In this document: piece after piece, positions 1 to 10,215 of the stretch
Numbering within the stretch: the first letter of the stretch is position 1
How the letters are laid out: each line of letters starts with the position of its first letter
Source: Variovorax sp. S12S4
GTDB taxonomy: Bacteria > Pseudomonadota > Gammaproteobacteria > Burkholderiales > Burkholderiaceae_C
Length of the DNA stretch: 64,000 nucleotides
Assembly (NCBI RefSeq): GCF_023195515.1
Contig: NZ_JALPKR020000002.1
Location: 2,643,001-2,707,000 of the forward strand
Reading direction: 5' to 3'
Notes under the pieces: generated by a model
What the model was told of the DNA's origin: nothing
The model's database searches: none
What the model saw: the letters and a program-made list of their open reading frames with translations, nothing else
Position numbers and translations under genes: made by a program

Positions 1-1452
1 GACGATCCCGAGGTGCGCGCCAAGCTCAAGCAGGTGGCCAAGCTGCTCGAAATGCCGCAGAAGGAGTTCGACAAGAAGCTCGAGGACGAAGACAAGACCT
101 TCGTCTGGATCAAGCGCCAGGTCGACGAGCCCATTGCCAAGCAGATTGCCGCGCTCAACCTCAAGGGCATCTACCAGCGCAAGGAATACAAGCGCCAGTA
201 CCCCGAGGGCGAGGCTGCCGCGCACGTGGTGGGCTTCACCAACGTCGAAGACAACGGACAGGAAGGCATCGAGCTTTCCTTCAACAAGGAGCTGGCCGGC
301 AAGGCCGGCTCGCGCCGCGTCATCAAGGATCGCCTGGGCCGCGTGGTCGAGGGCGTGGGCGAGCAGGTGCCGCCGGTCGACGGCAAGGACATCCAGCTCA
401 GCGTCGACAGCAAGGTGCAGTTCTTCGCCTATCAAAAGCTGCGCGACGCCGTGACGGCGCGCCGTGCCAAGGCCGGCAGCGTGGTGGTGCTCGACGCCGT
501 GACCGGCGAAGTGCTGGCGCTGGCCAACTACCCGAGCTACGTGCCCGACAAGCGCCAGAACCTCACCGGCGAACAGCTGCGCAATCGCGCGCTCACCGAC
601 ACCTTCGAGCCCGGCTCGACCATGAAGCCGATCACCGTGGCCATGGCGCTGGAGGCCGGCCGCGTGAAGCCGTCCACGCTCATCGAAACCTCGCCAGGCC
701 GCTACCAAATGGGCGGCTTCACCATCAGCGACACGCACAACTACGGCACGCTCACAGTCGAAGGCGTGATCCAGAAGTCGAGCAACGTCGGCGCGCTGAA
801 GATCGCGCAGAAGATGTCTCCGCATGAAATGTGGGACACCTACACCGCGCTCGGCTACGGCCAGAAGCCGCAGATCCAGTTTCCCGGGGCGGTGACCGGG
901 CGACTGCGCCCCTGGAAGACCTGGAAGCCGGTCGAGCAAGCCACCATGGCCTACGGCTACGGCCTGTCGGCGTCGCTGTTTCAAATGGCGCATTCGTACA
1001 CAGCCTTCGCGCACGACGGCGCGATCATTCCGGTCACCATTCTGAAGAGCAACGAGCCGCCCGTCGGCGTGCGGGTGTTCTCGCCCTCGAACGCGCTGGC
1101 GGTGCGCAAGATGCTGCAGATGGCCGCAGGGCCGGGCGGCACCGGCACGCGCGCGCAGACCATCGGCTATTCGGTCGGCGGCAAGTCGGGCACGGCGCAC
1201 AAACAGGTTGGCAAAGGTTACGCAAGCAACAAATATCGCGCGTGGTTCACCGGCATGGCGCCCATCGAAAAGCCGCGCATCATCGTCGGCGTGATGATCG
1301 ACGAGCCGAGCGACGGCCAGTACTTCGGCGGCGTGGCCGCCGCGCCTGTTTTCAGCGAAGTCGTGCAGCAGACCCTGCGCATGATGAACGTTGCGCCCGA
1401 TCTCGCGGTCAAACCTCTGGTGGTGACGCAAGGCGTCGACGAGAGCTTCTGA
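1..1452 (+). CDS. ftsI: Peptidoglycan D,D-transpeptidase FtsI (PBP3), 5'-truncated
   Basis: Septal class B penicillin-binding protein that crosslinks peptidoglycan at the division site. The frame is open from the first base, so the N-terminus (cytoplasmic tail, membrane anchor and start of the pedestal domain) lies outside the window. The three transpeptidase motifs are present in order: STMK with the nucleophilic serine codon at 616-618, SSN near 780, and KSGT at 1183-1194. About 483 residues are visible. It is first in the dcw order, with murE starting 2 nt after its stop, so the genes are almost certainly co-transcribed. The identification is firm; only the start is missing. Confidence 0.96.
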   Translation, partial: DDPEVRAKLKQVAKLLEMPQKEFDKKLEDEDKTFVWIKRQVDEPIAKQIAALNLKGIYQRKEYKRQYPEGEAAAHVVGFTNVEDNGQEGIELSFNKELAGKAGSRRVIKDRLGRVVEGVGEQVPPVDGKDIQLSVDSKVQFFAYQKLRDAVTARRAKAGSVVVLDAVTGEVLALANYPSYVPDKRQNLTGEQLRNRALTDTFEPGSTMKPITVAMALEAGRVKPSTLIETSPGRYQMGGFTISDTHNYGTLTVEGVIQKSSNVGALKIAQKMSPHEMWDTYTALGYGQKPQIQFPGAVTGRLRPWKTWKPVEQATMAYGYGLSASLFQMAHSYTAFAHDGAIIPVTILKSNEPPVGVRVFSPSNALAVRKMLQMAAGPGGTGTRAQTIGYSVGGKSGTAHKQVGKGYASNKYRAWFTGMAPIEKPRIIVGVMIDEPSDGQYFGGVAAAPVFSEVVQQTLRMMNVAPDLAVKPLVVTQGVDESF

Positions 1453-1454
1453 GC

Positions 1455-3017
1455 ATGCTGACACTCACTTCTCCCCAGCTCGCCGCGCTCTGGCTCCAGG
1501 AGCGCGTGCAGGGTGCGCTGCATGCGGACAGCCGGCCCGTAGGCGCCGGCGACGGCTTCATTGCCTGGCCCGGCGCCGCAACCGACGGGCGCAAGCACGT
1601 GGCGGCTGCACTGGCGCAAGGTGCCGCGGCCTGCCTGGTCGAGCACGAAGGCGTGGAAGCCTTCGGCTTCGACCAGGGCGAATTCAGCGACCGCATCGCA
1701 AGCTACCCGGGCCTCAAGGCTGCGACGGGCCCGATCGCCTCCGCGTTCTACGGCAACCCCTCGGCCGCGCTCGAAGTGCTGGCCGTCACGGGCACCAACG
1801 GCAAGACGTCGACCGCATGGTGGCTGGCCGAAGCGCTGTCCACCTTGACCGTGCCCGGCGGCGTTCGCACCCTGCGGCTCGACGGAAGCACCGAGCGCAG
1901 CGTGCCGTCGCCCTGCGCGGTCATGGGCACGCTGGGCATCGGCGTGCCGCCGGAGCTCACCTACACCGGCCTCACCACGCCCGACCCGGTAATGATGCAG
2001 CGCGAACTGCGCGCGCTGGTCGAACGCGGTTTCGGCGCCTGCGCCATCGAGGCATCGTCGATCGGCATTGCCGAGCGCCGGCTCGACGGCGCGCGTATTG
2101 CCGTGGCCGTGTTCACCAACTTCACGCAGGACCACCTCGACTACCACGGCAGCATGGAGGCCTACTGGCAAGCCAAGGCCGAGCTGTTCCGCTGGCCCGG
2201 ATTGCGCGCCGCGGTCATCAACATCGACGACGTGCACGGCGCGAGCCTGTGCGCCAACCTGATCGAAGCCGGCGTCGGCGCGCTCGACGTGTGGACCGTT
2301 TCGGCCGCCGGTTCTCCGGCGCGGTTGATGGCACGCGACGTGGGCTACGACGCGCAGGGGCTTCAGTTCTTGGTGGCCGAGCACGGCACCGATGCCGTCG
2401 AGCGCATCTCGACCGGACTGATCGGCCAGTACAACGTGGCCAACCTGCTGGGCGTGCTGGGCACGCTGCGCGCGTTGGGTCTTACGCTCGCGGAGGCCGT
2501 GGCGGCTTGCGCGAATCTCGGCAGCGTGCCGGGCCGCATGGAGCGGGTGAGTGCCGGTGCGGGTGCGCCGCTGGCGGTGGTCGACTACGCCCACACGCCC
2601 GACGCGCTCGACAAGGCGCTGGCCGGCTTGCGCCCGCTCGCGCAGCAGCGCGGCGGCACGCTCTGGTGCCTGTTCGGCTGCGGCGGCGATCGCGACCCGA
2701 TCAAGCGGCCGATGATGGCGGCGGTGGCCGAGCGCCAGGCCGACCGCGTGATCGTGACCAGCGACAACCCGCGCAGCGAGAACCCCGACGCGATCATCAG
2801 CCAGGTGCTGCTCGGCCTCTCGCGCCCCGAAGCGGCCCAGGTGCAGCCCGACCGGGCGGCCGCCATTGCCGACGCCATTGCGCAGGCCGCGCCGCAAGAC
2901 GTGGTGCTCATCGCCGGCAAGGGCCATGAAGCCTGGCAGGAAATTGCCGGCCAGCGCATTCCGTTCTCCGACCGCATCCACGCGCAGGACGCGCTCGCCC
3001 AGCGAGGTGCCGCATGA
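1455..3017 (+). CDS. murE: UDP-MurNAc-L-Ala-D-Glu:meso-diaminopimelate ligase MurE
   Basis: Cytoplasmic ATP-dependent ligase adding the third stem-peptide residue to UDP-MurNAc-L-Ala-D-Glu. The 520 aa protein has the Mur-ligase P-loop (GTNGKTST, about residues 114-121) and a DNPR motif (bases 2764-2775), which in characterised MurE enzymes selects meso-diaminopimelate rather than lysine. The ATG at 1455 lies 2 nt after the ftsI stop. The open frame extends further upstream inside ftsI, but those starts would be overlapping shadows. The 3' end overlaps murF by 4 nt (ATGA), indicating translational coupling. Confidence 0.96.
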   Translation: MLTLTSPQLAALWLQERVQGALHADSRPVGAGDGFIAWPGAATDGRKHVAAALAQGAAACLVEHEGVEAFGFDQGEFSDRIASYPGLKAATGPIASAFYGNPSAALEVLAVTGTNGKTSTAWWLAEALSTLTVPGGVRTLRLDGSTERSVPSPCAVMGTLGIGVPPELTYTGLTTPDPVMMQRELRALVERGFGACAIEASSIGIAERRLDGARIAVAVFTNFTQDHLDYHGSMEAYWQAKAELFRWPGLRAAVINIDDVHGASLCANLIEAGVGALDVWTVSAAGSPARLMARDVGYDAQGLQFLVAEHGTDAVERISTGLIGQYNVANLLGVLGTLRALGLTLAEAVAACANLGSVPGRMERVSAGAGAPLAVVDYAHTPDALDKALAGLRPLAQQRGGTLWCLFGCGGDRDPIKRPMMAAVAERQADRVIVTSDNPRSENPDAIISQVLLGLSRPEAAQVQPDRAAAIADAIAQAAPQDVVLIAGKGHEAWQEIAGQRIPFSDRIHAQDALAQRGAA

Positions 3018-4450
3018 GCGACGCCATGATGCTCACGCTGGCCCAGGCGCAGCAGTGGATTCCCGGCTCGCGCCTGGTGGGCGACCCCGGAACCGCGATT
3101 GCCCGCGTTCACACCGACACCCGCACGCTGTCGCAGGGCGACCTGTTCGTGGCGCTCAAGGGCGAGCGCTTCGACGCCAATGAATTCCTGGCCGACGCCA
3201 AGGCGCACGGTGCCGTGGCCGCCATTGCGCACCATGGGCTGGAGGCTGCCGGCCTGGCCGGTCTCGAGGTGCCCGATTCCCTCGCGGCCCTCGGTGCACT
3301 GGGCGCACGCTGGCGCGCACAGTTCGATCTGCCGCTCATCGCCGTGACCGGCAGCAACGGCAAGACCACCGTCACGCAAATGATCGCGGCCATCCTGGTC
3401 GCCTTCAGGGCCGACCGTGCCATGGCGACGGCCGGCAATTTCAACAACGAGATCGGCGTGCCGCTGACGCTGCTGCGCCTGCGGGCCAAGCACCAGCATG
3501 CAGTGGTCGAGCTGGGCATGAATCACCCGGGCGAGATTGCACGCCTGGCCGCCATTGCGCGCCCGACCATTGCGCTGGTGAACAACGCCCAGCGCGAACA
3601 CCTCGAGTTCATGGCCACCGTCGATGCGGTGGCGCGCGAAAACGGTGCGGTGTTTTCCTTCTTGCCGGAGGGTGGCACCGCCGTGTTCCCGCATGCCGAC
3701 GAGTTCAGTCCGCTGTGGAACGACATGGCACGTGACGGCGCATCGCCCCGGTGCATGACCTTCGGCGAGCAGCCGGACGCCGATATTTCGCTGGTCCGTG
3801 CCGACTGGGGGCATGGCGCCTGGCAGGTCGGCATTCGCACGCCGCTGGGAGACTTCGATGCGAGCCTGCACATTGCGGGCCGGCACAACGTCGTCAATGC
3901 GCTGGCGGCCACCGCCTGCGCGCTTGCGGCCGGGGTTTCGCTCGAAACCATTGCAGCGGGCCTCACCAAATTCGAACCAGTGAAGGGCCGTTCCAAGGCG
4001 AGCGAGGTTGTGCTGCCCGGCGGGCATTCGCTCACGCTTGTGGACGACACCTACAACGCGAATCCCGATTCCGTGCGCGCCGCCATCGACGTGCTCGCGG
4101 CGCTGCCTGGCCCGCGCCTGCTGGTGCTGGGAGACATGGGCGAGGTGGGCGACCACGCATTCGAATTTCATACCGAGGTGGGCGACTGGGCGCGGCAGCG
4201 CGGCATCGAGGCCGTGTACGCGCTGGGTGCCGAAACGGCGCACAGCATTGCCGCATTCGGCGGTGGAAGCAGCGGCAGCGATGGCCGGCACTTCGCGGAG
4301 ATCGATGCGCTCAACGCCGCCGTGCTCGCGCGCTTGCCGCAGGTCGGGAGCGTGCTGGTCAAGGGCTCGCGCTTCATGAAGATGGAGCGGGTGGTGCAGG
4401 CCATCGAGCAATCACGACAACAACAAAAGGAGGCCGGTCATGACGCATGA
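3014..4450 (+). CDS. murF: UDP-MurNAc-tripeptide:D-Ala-D-Ala ligase MurF
   Basis: Adds D-Ala-D-Ala to UDP-MurNAc-tripeptide, completing the cytoplasmic pentapeptide precursor. The 478 aa protein shows the Mur-ligase architecture: an N-terminal substrate domain, the ATP-binding loop GSNGKTTV at about residues 112-119, and the C-terminal ligase domain with [10 protein letters not shown] near residue 343. The start overlaps the murE stop (ATGA). After the stop there is a 15-nt gap before mraY. Length and motifs are normal for the family. Confidence 0.96.
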   Translation: MSDAMMLTLAQAQQWIPGSRLVGDPGTAIARVHTDTRTLSQGDLFVALKGERFDANEFLADAKAHGAVAAIAHHGLEAAGLAGLEVPDSLAALGALGARWRAQFDLPLIAVTGSNGKTTVTQMIAAILVAFRADRAMATAGNFNNEIGVPLTLLRLRAKHQHAVVELGMNHPGEIARLAAIARPTIALVNNAQREHLEFMATVDAVARENGAVFSFLPEGGTAVFPHADEFSPLWNDMARDGASPRCMTFGEQPDADISLVRADWGHGAWQVGIRTPLGDFDASLHIAGRHNVVNALAATACALAAGVSLETIAAGLTKFEPVKGRSKASEVVLPGGHSLTLVDDTYNANPDSVRAAIDVLAALPGPRLLVLGDMGEVGDHAFEFHTEVGDWARQRGIEAVYALGAETAHSIAAFGGGSSGSDGRHFAEIDALNAAVLARLPQVGSVLVKGSRFMKMERVVQAIEQSRQQQKEAGHDA

Positions 4451-4465
4451 GCCGCGCAAAACAAC

Positions 4466-5644
4466 ATGCTGATGAGCCTGGCCCAATGGCTGCAAACACT
4501 GTCGCCCGAGTTCGGGTTTTTGCGCGTTTTTCAGTACCTCACCTTCCGTGCGCTGATGGCCGCGCTCACGGCGCTGGTGGTCGGCCTGGTCGCCGGTCCG
4601 TATGTGATCCGCCGCCTGGCCGCGCTCAAGATCGGCCAGCCGGTGCGCGGCTACGGCATGGAAACGCACCTGACCAAGAGCGGCACGCCCACCATGGGCG
4701 GCGTGCTGGTGCTGTTTGCCATCGCCTTTGCCACGCTGCTGTGGTTCGACCTGTCGAACCGCTTCGTCTGGATCGTGCTGTGGGTGACGATGGGCTTCGG
4801 CGCCATCGGCTGGGTCGACGACTGGCGCAAGGTGGTGCGCAAGGACCCGGAAGGCATGCGCTCGCGCGAGAAGTATTTCTGGCAGTCGGTGGTCGGCCTG
4901 ATCGCCGGCTTCTACCTGCTCTTCAGCATTTCCGAAAGCTCGAACTGGCGCGTGCTGCAGCTGTTCTTCGCCTGGGTGCAGTCGGGTTTCGATCTCGACT
5001 TTCCGCCGAAGATCAACCTGCTGGTGCCGTTCTTCAAGGAAGTGAGCTATCCGCTCGGCGGTATCGGCTTTGTGGTGCTCACTTACCTGGTGATCGTGGG
5101 CGCAAGCAATGCCGTCAACCTGACAGACGGCCTGGACGGCCTGGCGATCATGCCGGTGGTGATGGTGGGCTCGGCGCTGGGCGTGTTCGCCTATGTCACC
5201 GGCAGCGCCGTGTATTCCAAGTACCTGCTGTTTCCCAACATTCCGGGCTCGGGCGAGTTGCTGGTGTTCTGCTCGGCCATGGCCGGTGCGGGGCTGGCGT
5301 TTCTCTGGTTCAACACCCATCCGGCGCAGGTCTTCATGGGCGACGTGGGCGCGCTGGCGCTCGGCGGCGCGCTGGGCACCATCGCGGTCATCGTGCGCCA
5401 GGAGATCGTGTTCTTCATCATGGGCGGCATCTTCGTGGTCGAGGCGATCTCGGTGATGGCCCAGGTCATGTACTTCAAGTACACCAAGAAGCGCTACGGC
5501 GAGGGCCGGCGCGTGCTCAAGATGGCGCCGCTGCACCACCACTTCGAGAAAAGCGGCTGGCGCGAGACGCAGGTCGTGGTGCGCTTCTGGATCATCACGA
5601 TGCTGTTGTGCCTCGTGGGTCTTTCAACGCTGAAGCTGCGGTGA
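4466..5644 (+). CDS. mraY: Phospho-MurNAc-pentapeptide transferase MraY
   Basis: Integral membrane enzyme that transfers phospho-MurNAc-pentapeptide to undecaprenyl phosphate, making lipid I. The 392 aa polytopic protein carries the family signatures: [10 protein letters not shown] (about 214-223), [10 protein letters not shown] (about 291-300) and the C-terminal histidine cluster [11 protein letters not shown]. The N-terminus ([18 protein letters not shown]) resembles other Burkholderiales MraY proteins, supporting the ATG at 4466. The stop (TGA, 5642-5644) overlaps a GTG that could start murD. Confidence 0.97.
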   Translation: MLMSLAQWLQTLSPEFGFLRVFQYLTFRALMAALTALVVGLVAGPYVIRRLAALKIGQPVRGYGMETHLTKSGTPTMGGVLVLFAIAFATLLWFDLSNRFVWIVLWVTMGFGAIGWVDDWRKVVRKDPEGMRSREKYFWQSVVGLIAGFYLLFSISESSNWRVLQLFFAWVQSGFDLDFPPKINLLVPFFKEVSYPLGGIGFVVLTYLVIVGASNAVNLTDGLDGLAIMPVVMVGSALGVFAYVTGSAVYSKYLLFPNIPGSGELLVFCSAMAGAGLAFLWFNTHPAQVFMGDVGALALGGALGTIAVIVRQEIVFFIMGGIFVVEAISVMAQVMYFKYTKKRYGEGRRVLKMAPLHHHFEKSGWRETQVVVRFWIITMLLCLVGLSTLKLR

Positions 5645-5652
5645 GCGGGCAC

Positions 5653-7859
5653 ATGCGACACCTGAAAGACCTCCCCGTATTGATCCTCGGCCTTGGTGCG
5701 TCCGGGCTGGCGATGGCGCGCTGGTGCGCACGCCACGGCGCGCAGGTGACCGTGGCCGATACACGCGAGGCACCCGCGCTGCTTGCTACGCTGCAGGCGG
5801 AGCTGCCCGACGTGGCGTTCGTCGGCGGACCGTTTTCGGCCGCGCTGATCGAAGGCACGCCGATCCGGGCCGTCTACCGTTCGCCGGGCCTTTCGCCCGC
5901 GACCATCGCACCGGTTGCCGATGCGGCGCGCGCCGTGGGGCTGCCGGTCGGCGGCGAGCTCGACCTCTTTGCGCGCGCGCTGCAGGATTTGCGAACGGTC
6001 GAAGTGCCGGTCGTGGAAGCGGAGCCCGAAGTGGAAGCGCCGGCCGAAGCCGAGCCCGCTGCGGAAGTGCCCGTGGAAGTTGCGGAGCCTGAAGCGCAGG
6101 CCGAACTGGCCTTGGACGTGGAACCGCCGGCAGCTGCACCTGTCGAGGCTGAAGCGGCCGAAGTGCCGGAATCGACCGGGCAGGTCGAAGCTGCTGCGCA
6201 AGCGCCTGAAGCTGCAGAGACGGCTTCGGCAGTCGAAGCCACGGAATCCACCGAAGCAACGAACGCAACCGAAGCGCCGGCAACACCCGGGCCAACGGAA
6301 GCGCCGGCCGAGGCGGCCACCGAAGGCGAGCTTGCGGCAACCCCGCCATGGCGGAAGCCATGCCGCGCGATCCTTCTCTGAGCATTCCTGTTTCGCCGCC
6401 TTCGGACGAAGCGCCGAACGCAGAAACGCCGAACGCAGAAACACCTGAAGCGACCGCCGCATCGCCGGCGCCCGCTACCGTTTCGAGGCTGCCGAGCACC
6501 GGCAAGCCCTACGTGCCTACCGCGGCCAGGGAAGCCGCCGAATTCGTCGCCAAGATTGCCGAGCTCGCCGCCTCCAATCCGGCTTCCGCCGCCGTCGAGG
6601 AAGAGCCGACGGCCCAGCTCCCACTGGTGCCGATCGAAGAGCCGCCGGCACCGAAGGGCTACACGCCCGCCGTGCTTGCCATCACCGGCACCAACGGCAA
6701 GACCACCGTCACCGCGCTCACGGGCCAGCTGGTCGAGCGCGCGGGCAAGACCGTAGCGGTGGCGGGCAACATCGGCCCGACGCTGCTCGACACGCTGGCT
6801 GCACACATCGACGCCGAGACGCTGCCCGACGTGTGGGTGCTCGAACTCTCGAGCTTCCAGCTCGACGGCGTGCAGGGCTTCGAGCCCACGGCCGCAACGG
6901 TGCTCAACCTCACGCAGGACCATCTCGACTGGCACGGCGACATGCCCGCGTACGCGGCTGCGAAGGCGCGCATCTTCGGCGCGCAAGGCCTTATGGTGCT
7001 GAACCGCGACGACCCGGGCGTGATGGGGATGTTGCCCGCGCCCGTCAGGGTGAAGCTGCAGCGTCCGCAGATCCGCACGCACATTACCTTCGGCAGCGCG
7101 ATGCCGCTGCGCCCGGGCGACTACGGCATCGAGCGCGTCAACGGCATGGCCTGGCTGGTGCGCGCGTTGGAAGCCGACGAAACGCAAAAGCGCAAGCGCG
7201 GCGCGGTGGTGGAAGAAGAAATCTTCCTTCAGCGCCTGATGCCTGCGGACGCGCTGCGCATTCGCGGGCGCCACAACGCCATGAACGCATTGGCTGCACT
7301 TGCGCTCGCCAGCGCCGCCGACTGCCCACTCGGCCCCATGCTCTATGGCCTGCGCGAATACCGCGGCGAGCCGCACCGGGTCGAACCGATCGCGCTGGTG
7401 GACGATGTCGAGTATTTCGACGACAGCAAGGGCACCAACGTCGGTGCCACGGCCGCCGCCCTGAGCGGCCTGGGCGAAGACCGGCGCGTGGTCGTCATCC
7501 TCGGCGGCGAAGGCAAGGGACAAGACTTCGAACCACTGGCCGAGCCGGTGCGCCAGTTTGCGCGCGCCGTGGTGCTCATCGGCCGCGACGCGCCGCTGAT
7601 CGAACAGGCGCTGGCCTCCACCGGCGTCTCGCTGATGCATGCGGGCTCGATGGAAGAAGCCGTGAACCTGGCCGCCGCGCGCGCCAACCCCGGCGATGCC
7701 GTGCTGTTGTCACCGGCCTGTGCGAGCTTCGACATGTTCAAGGACTACGAACACCGCGCCGCGGTGTTCCGCGAAGCCGTGCAGACGCTCGCGGACAACC
7801 CGCGCGAAGCGGCCTCGTCGTCGAACGATTCCGACTTTTCCTCGGGAGACCCGGTTTGA
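5653..7859 (+). CDS. murD: UDP-MurNAc-L-Ala:D-Glu ligase MurD, frame interrupted, with a very long internal linker
   Basis: MurD adds D-glutamate to UDP-MurNAc-L-Ala. As given, the locus is in two frames. From ATG 5653 (alternative GTG 5641) a frame encodes the UDP-binding domain ending at [11 protein letters not shown], then an Ala/Glu/Pro-rich stretch, and stops at 6381. The frame one base back, open from 6093 to 7859, encodes more linker, then the ATP loop GTNGKTTV (about base 6690), [27 protein letters not shown] and the C-terminal [16 protein letters not shown]. Adding one C to the CCCC tract at 6341-6344 joins both into 735 aa (2207+1 bases = 736 codons). MurD is usually near 450 aa; the excess is roughly 220 residues between domains 1 and 2. 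As it is an essential single-copy gene here, a base-call error is more likely than true loss. Confidence 0.85.
6412..6441 (+). repeat. 15-bp perfect tandem duplication in the murD linker
   Basis: Two adjacent identical 15-nt units (6412-6426 and 6427-6441, cgccgaacgcagaaa) encode the repeated peptide NAETP. The unit length is a multiple of three, so copy-number change would keep frame. It lies in the low-complexity linker just after the apparent frame break, suggesting the linker grows and shrinks by slippage. Confidence 0.85.
7844..7858 (+). promoter_or_regulatory. Ribosome binding site that fixes a TTG start for ftsW
   Basis: GGGAG at 7844-7848 lies 7 nt before TTG 7856, which overlaps the murD stop (TGA 7857-7859) as TTGA. 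No ATG with comparable spacing exists near the 5' end of this frame, so the TTG codon is the best start. Confidence 0.7.
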
Positions 7860-9154
7860 ACACCACAGCCGCCGGCGCCACGCCCAACGCCAAGCCCACC
7901 CGTTTCGGTGGCTGGTTCGGGCGCGCGCGCAGCGGCATCGACGCCTTGCCCATGCACCTGCCGGTGCGGCTGGGCGGCGCCGGCGTTACGCAGACCAAGG
8001 CCACGCCGATGCGTGTGCTGGGCTTCGACCAGGCGCTGGTCTGGGTGACCGTCGCGCTGCTCACCTGGGGCCTGGTGATGGTGTACTCAGCCTCCATTGC
8101 GCTACCGGACAACCCGCGCTTCGCACGCGCGGGATACGGCCCGGTGTTCTTCCTCACGCGGCATGCGGCGTCGGTGGCGGTGGCGTTCATCGCGGCGCTG
8201 CTGGCCTTCCAGATTCCCATGAAGACGTGGGAGCGCTCTGCGCCCTGGCTCTTCGTGGCCTCGTTGCTGCTGCTGGTGGCGGTGCTCATTCCGCACATCG
8301 GCATCAACGTGAACGGCGCGCGGCGCTGGCTGCCGCTGGGCTTCATGCGCTTTCAGCCGTCCGAACTCGCCAAGCTCGCAATGGTGTTCTATGCCGCCAG
8401 CTACATGGTGCGCAAGATGGAAATCAAGGAGCGCTTCTTCCGCGCGGTGCTGCCGATGGGCATTGCAGTAGTGGTGGTCGGCATGCTGGTGATGGCCGAG
8501 CCCGACATGGGCGCCTTCATGGTGATTGCCGTGATCGCCATGGGCATCCTGTTCCTGGGCGGCGTGAACGCGCGCATGTTCTTCGTCATTGCCGCGCTGG
8601 TGGTGGTGGCCTTCGGCACCATCGTGGCCAGCAGCCCGTGGCGGCGCGAGCGCATCTTTGCGTACCTCGACCCGTGGAGCGAGGAGCATGCGCTGGGCAA
8701 GGGCTACCAGCTCTCGCATTCGCTCATTGCCATCGGCCGCGGCGAGATCTTCGGCGTGGGGCTGGGCGGCAGCGTTGAAAAACTGCACTGGCTGCCCGAG
8801 GCGCACACCGACTTCCTGCTGGCCGTAATTGGCGAGGAGTTCGGCCTGGTCGGCGTGCTGCTGATCATCGGCCTGTTCCTCTGGCTGACCCGACGCATCA
8901 TGCACATCGGCCGCCAGGCGATCGCACTCGACCGCGTGTTCTCGGGGCTCGTGGCGCAGGGCGTGGGCGTGTGGATCGGCTTCCAGGCCTTCATCAACAT
9001 GGGCGTGAACCTCGGCGCGCTGCCGACCAAGGGGCTGACCTTGCCGCTGATGAGCTTCGGCGGCTCGGCCATCCTGATGAACCTGGTGGCTCTGGCGGTA
9101 GTGCTGCGAATCGATTATGAGAATCGTGTGCTGATGCGTGGAGGCCGCATATGA
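7856..9154 (+). CDS. ftsW: Septal peptidoglycan polymerase FtsW (SEDS family)
   Basis: SEDS glycosyltransferase that polymerises lipid II at the septum with FtsI as partner. The 432 aa product has about ten membrane segments after a roughly 55-residue Ala/Gly-rich cytoplasmic tail. SEDS signatures are visible: [10 protein letters not shown] followed by [43 protein letters not shown], and a C-terminal [14 protein letters not shown]. The TTG start at 7856 is chosen from its ribosome binding site and coupling to murD. The 3' end overlaps murG by 4 nt. A second SEDS protein, RodA, is encoded at 28661. Confidence 0.95.
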   Translation: MNTTAAGATPNAKPTRFGGWFGRARSGIDALPMHLPVRLGGAGVTQTKATPMRVLGFDQALVWVTVALLTWGLVMVYSASIALPDNPRFARAGYGPVFFLTRHAASVAVAFIAALLAFQIPMKTWERSAPWLFVASLLLLVAVLIPHIGINVNGARRWLPLGFMRFQPSELAKLAMVFYAASYMVRKMEIKERFFRAVLPMGIAVVVVGMLVMAEPDMGAFMVIAVIAMGILFLGGVNARMFFVIAALVVVAFGTIVASSPWRRERIFAYLDPWSEEHALGKGYQLSHSLIAIGRGEIFGVGLGGSVEKLHWLPEAHTDFLLAVIGEEFGLVGVLLIIGLFLWLTRRIMHIGRQAIALDRVFSGLVAQGVGVWIGFQAFINMGVNLGALPTKGLTLPLMSFGGSAILMNLVALAVVLRIDYENRVLMRGGRI

Positions 9155-10215
9155 CAGGCCGCACAGCACTCGTCATGGCCGGCGGCACGGGCGGCCACAT
9201 CTTTCCGGGACTCGCGGTGGCCGAGGCCCTGCGCGAGCGCGGCTGGCGCGTGCACTGGCTGGGCGCGCCCGGCAGCATGGAAGAAAAACTGGTGCCGCCG
9301 CGCGGCTTCGCTTTCGAGCCGGTCCAGTTCGGCGGCGTGCGCGGCAAGGGGCCGCTCACGCTGTTCCTGCTGCCGCTGCGGCTCCTTCGTGCTTTCTGGC
9401 AGAGCCTTGGCGTGGTGCGCCGCGTCAAGCCCGACGTGGTGGTGGGCCTGGGCGGCTACATCACCTTCCCGGGCGGAATGATGAGCGTGCTGCTCAACAA
9501 GCCGCTGGTGCTGCACGAACAGAACTCGGTCGCGGGCCTTGCCAACAAGGTACTCGCGGGCGTGGCCGATCGGGTGTTCACTGCTTTTCCCAATGTGCTG
9601 AAGAAGGCGCAGTGGGTGGGCAACCCGCTGCGCGCGGCGTTCACCTCTCAGCCCGCGCCGGCCGTGCGCTTTGCGGGCCGCAGCGGGCCGCTGCGGCTCT
9701 TGGTGGTCGGCGGCAGCCTGGGCGCCAAGGCGCTCAACGCCGTGGTGCCGCAGGCGCTCGCGCGCATCGAGCCGGGCACCCGCCCCACGGTGCTGCACCA
9801 GAGCGGCGCCAAGCAGATCGACGAACTGCGCGCCAACTACGCCGCCGCCGGCGTGGAAGGCGAACTCACGCCGTTCATCGAAGACACCGCGCAGGCCTAT
9901 GCCGACGCCGACATCATCGTCGCGCGTGCCGGGGCCAGCACCGTCACAGAAATCGCGGCCGTCGGCGCAGCAGCGCTGTTCGTGCCTTTTCCTTCGGCGG
10001 TCGACGACCACCAGACCACCAACGCGCGCTTCCTCGTCGATGCGGGCGGCGGCTGGCTGGTGCAGCAGACCGACCTCACTCCTGAATTGCTGGCTGACTT
10101 GCTACAGAAAACCGAGCGCACCGCGCTGATCGAAAAGGCCGCCAAGGCCAAAACCATGCAGAAGACCGAAGCCGTGGAAGCGGTCGTCCGCGCCTGCGAG
10201 GAGCTTGCCAAATGA
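9151..10215 (+). CDS. murG: UDP-GlcNAc:lipid I GlcNAc transferase MurG
   Basis: Peripheral membrane GT-B glycosyltransferase converting lipid I to lipid II on the inner face of the membrane. The 354 aa protein begins with the nucleotide-binding glycine loop [10 protein letters not shown] (about residues 10-19). A second glycine-rich segment, [12 protein letters not shown], is near residue 188, and [10 protein letters not shown] near 260 contributes to UDP-GlcNAc binding. It overlaps ftsW at the 5' end and murC at the 3' end, both by 4 nt. Confidence 0.97.
   Translation: MTGRTALVMAGGTGGHIFPGLAVAEALRERGWRVHWLGAPGSMEEKLVPPRGFAFEPVQFGGVRGKGPLTLFLLPLRLLRAFWQSLGVVRRVKPDVVVGLGGYITFPGGMMSVLLNKPLVLHEQNSVAGLANKVLAGVADRVFTAFPNVLKKAQWVGNPLRAAFTSQPAPAVRFAGRSGPLRLLVVGGSLGAKALNAVVPQALARIEPGTRPTVLHQSGAKQIDELRANYAAAGVEGELTPFIEDTAQAYADADIIVARAGASTVTEIAAVGAAALFVPFPSAVDDHQTTNARFLVDAGGGWLVQQTDLTPELLADLLQKTERTALIEKAAKAKTMQKTEAVEAVVRACEELAK

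Noticed and set aside
1218..2981. 587-codon minus-strand frame opposite murE
   Set aside because: Antisense shadow of murE; no recognisable domain, no ribosome binding site, and the composition is that of a complement frame.
5641..5652. GTG 5641 as the murD start (GTGA overlap with mraY)
   Set aside because: Possible by coupling, but ATG 5653 begins the conserved [15 protein letters not shown] region. Kept as an alternative only.
6348..7859. Second half of murD as an independent gene with its own ATG at 6348
   Set aside because: No ribosome binding site at normal spacing, and it would lack the UDP-binding domain, which is encoded immediately upstream. One base in the C4 run joins them. A true two-piece MurD is not excluded but less likely.
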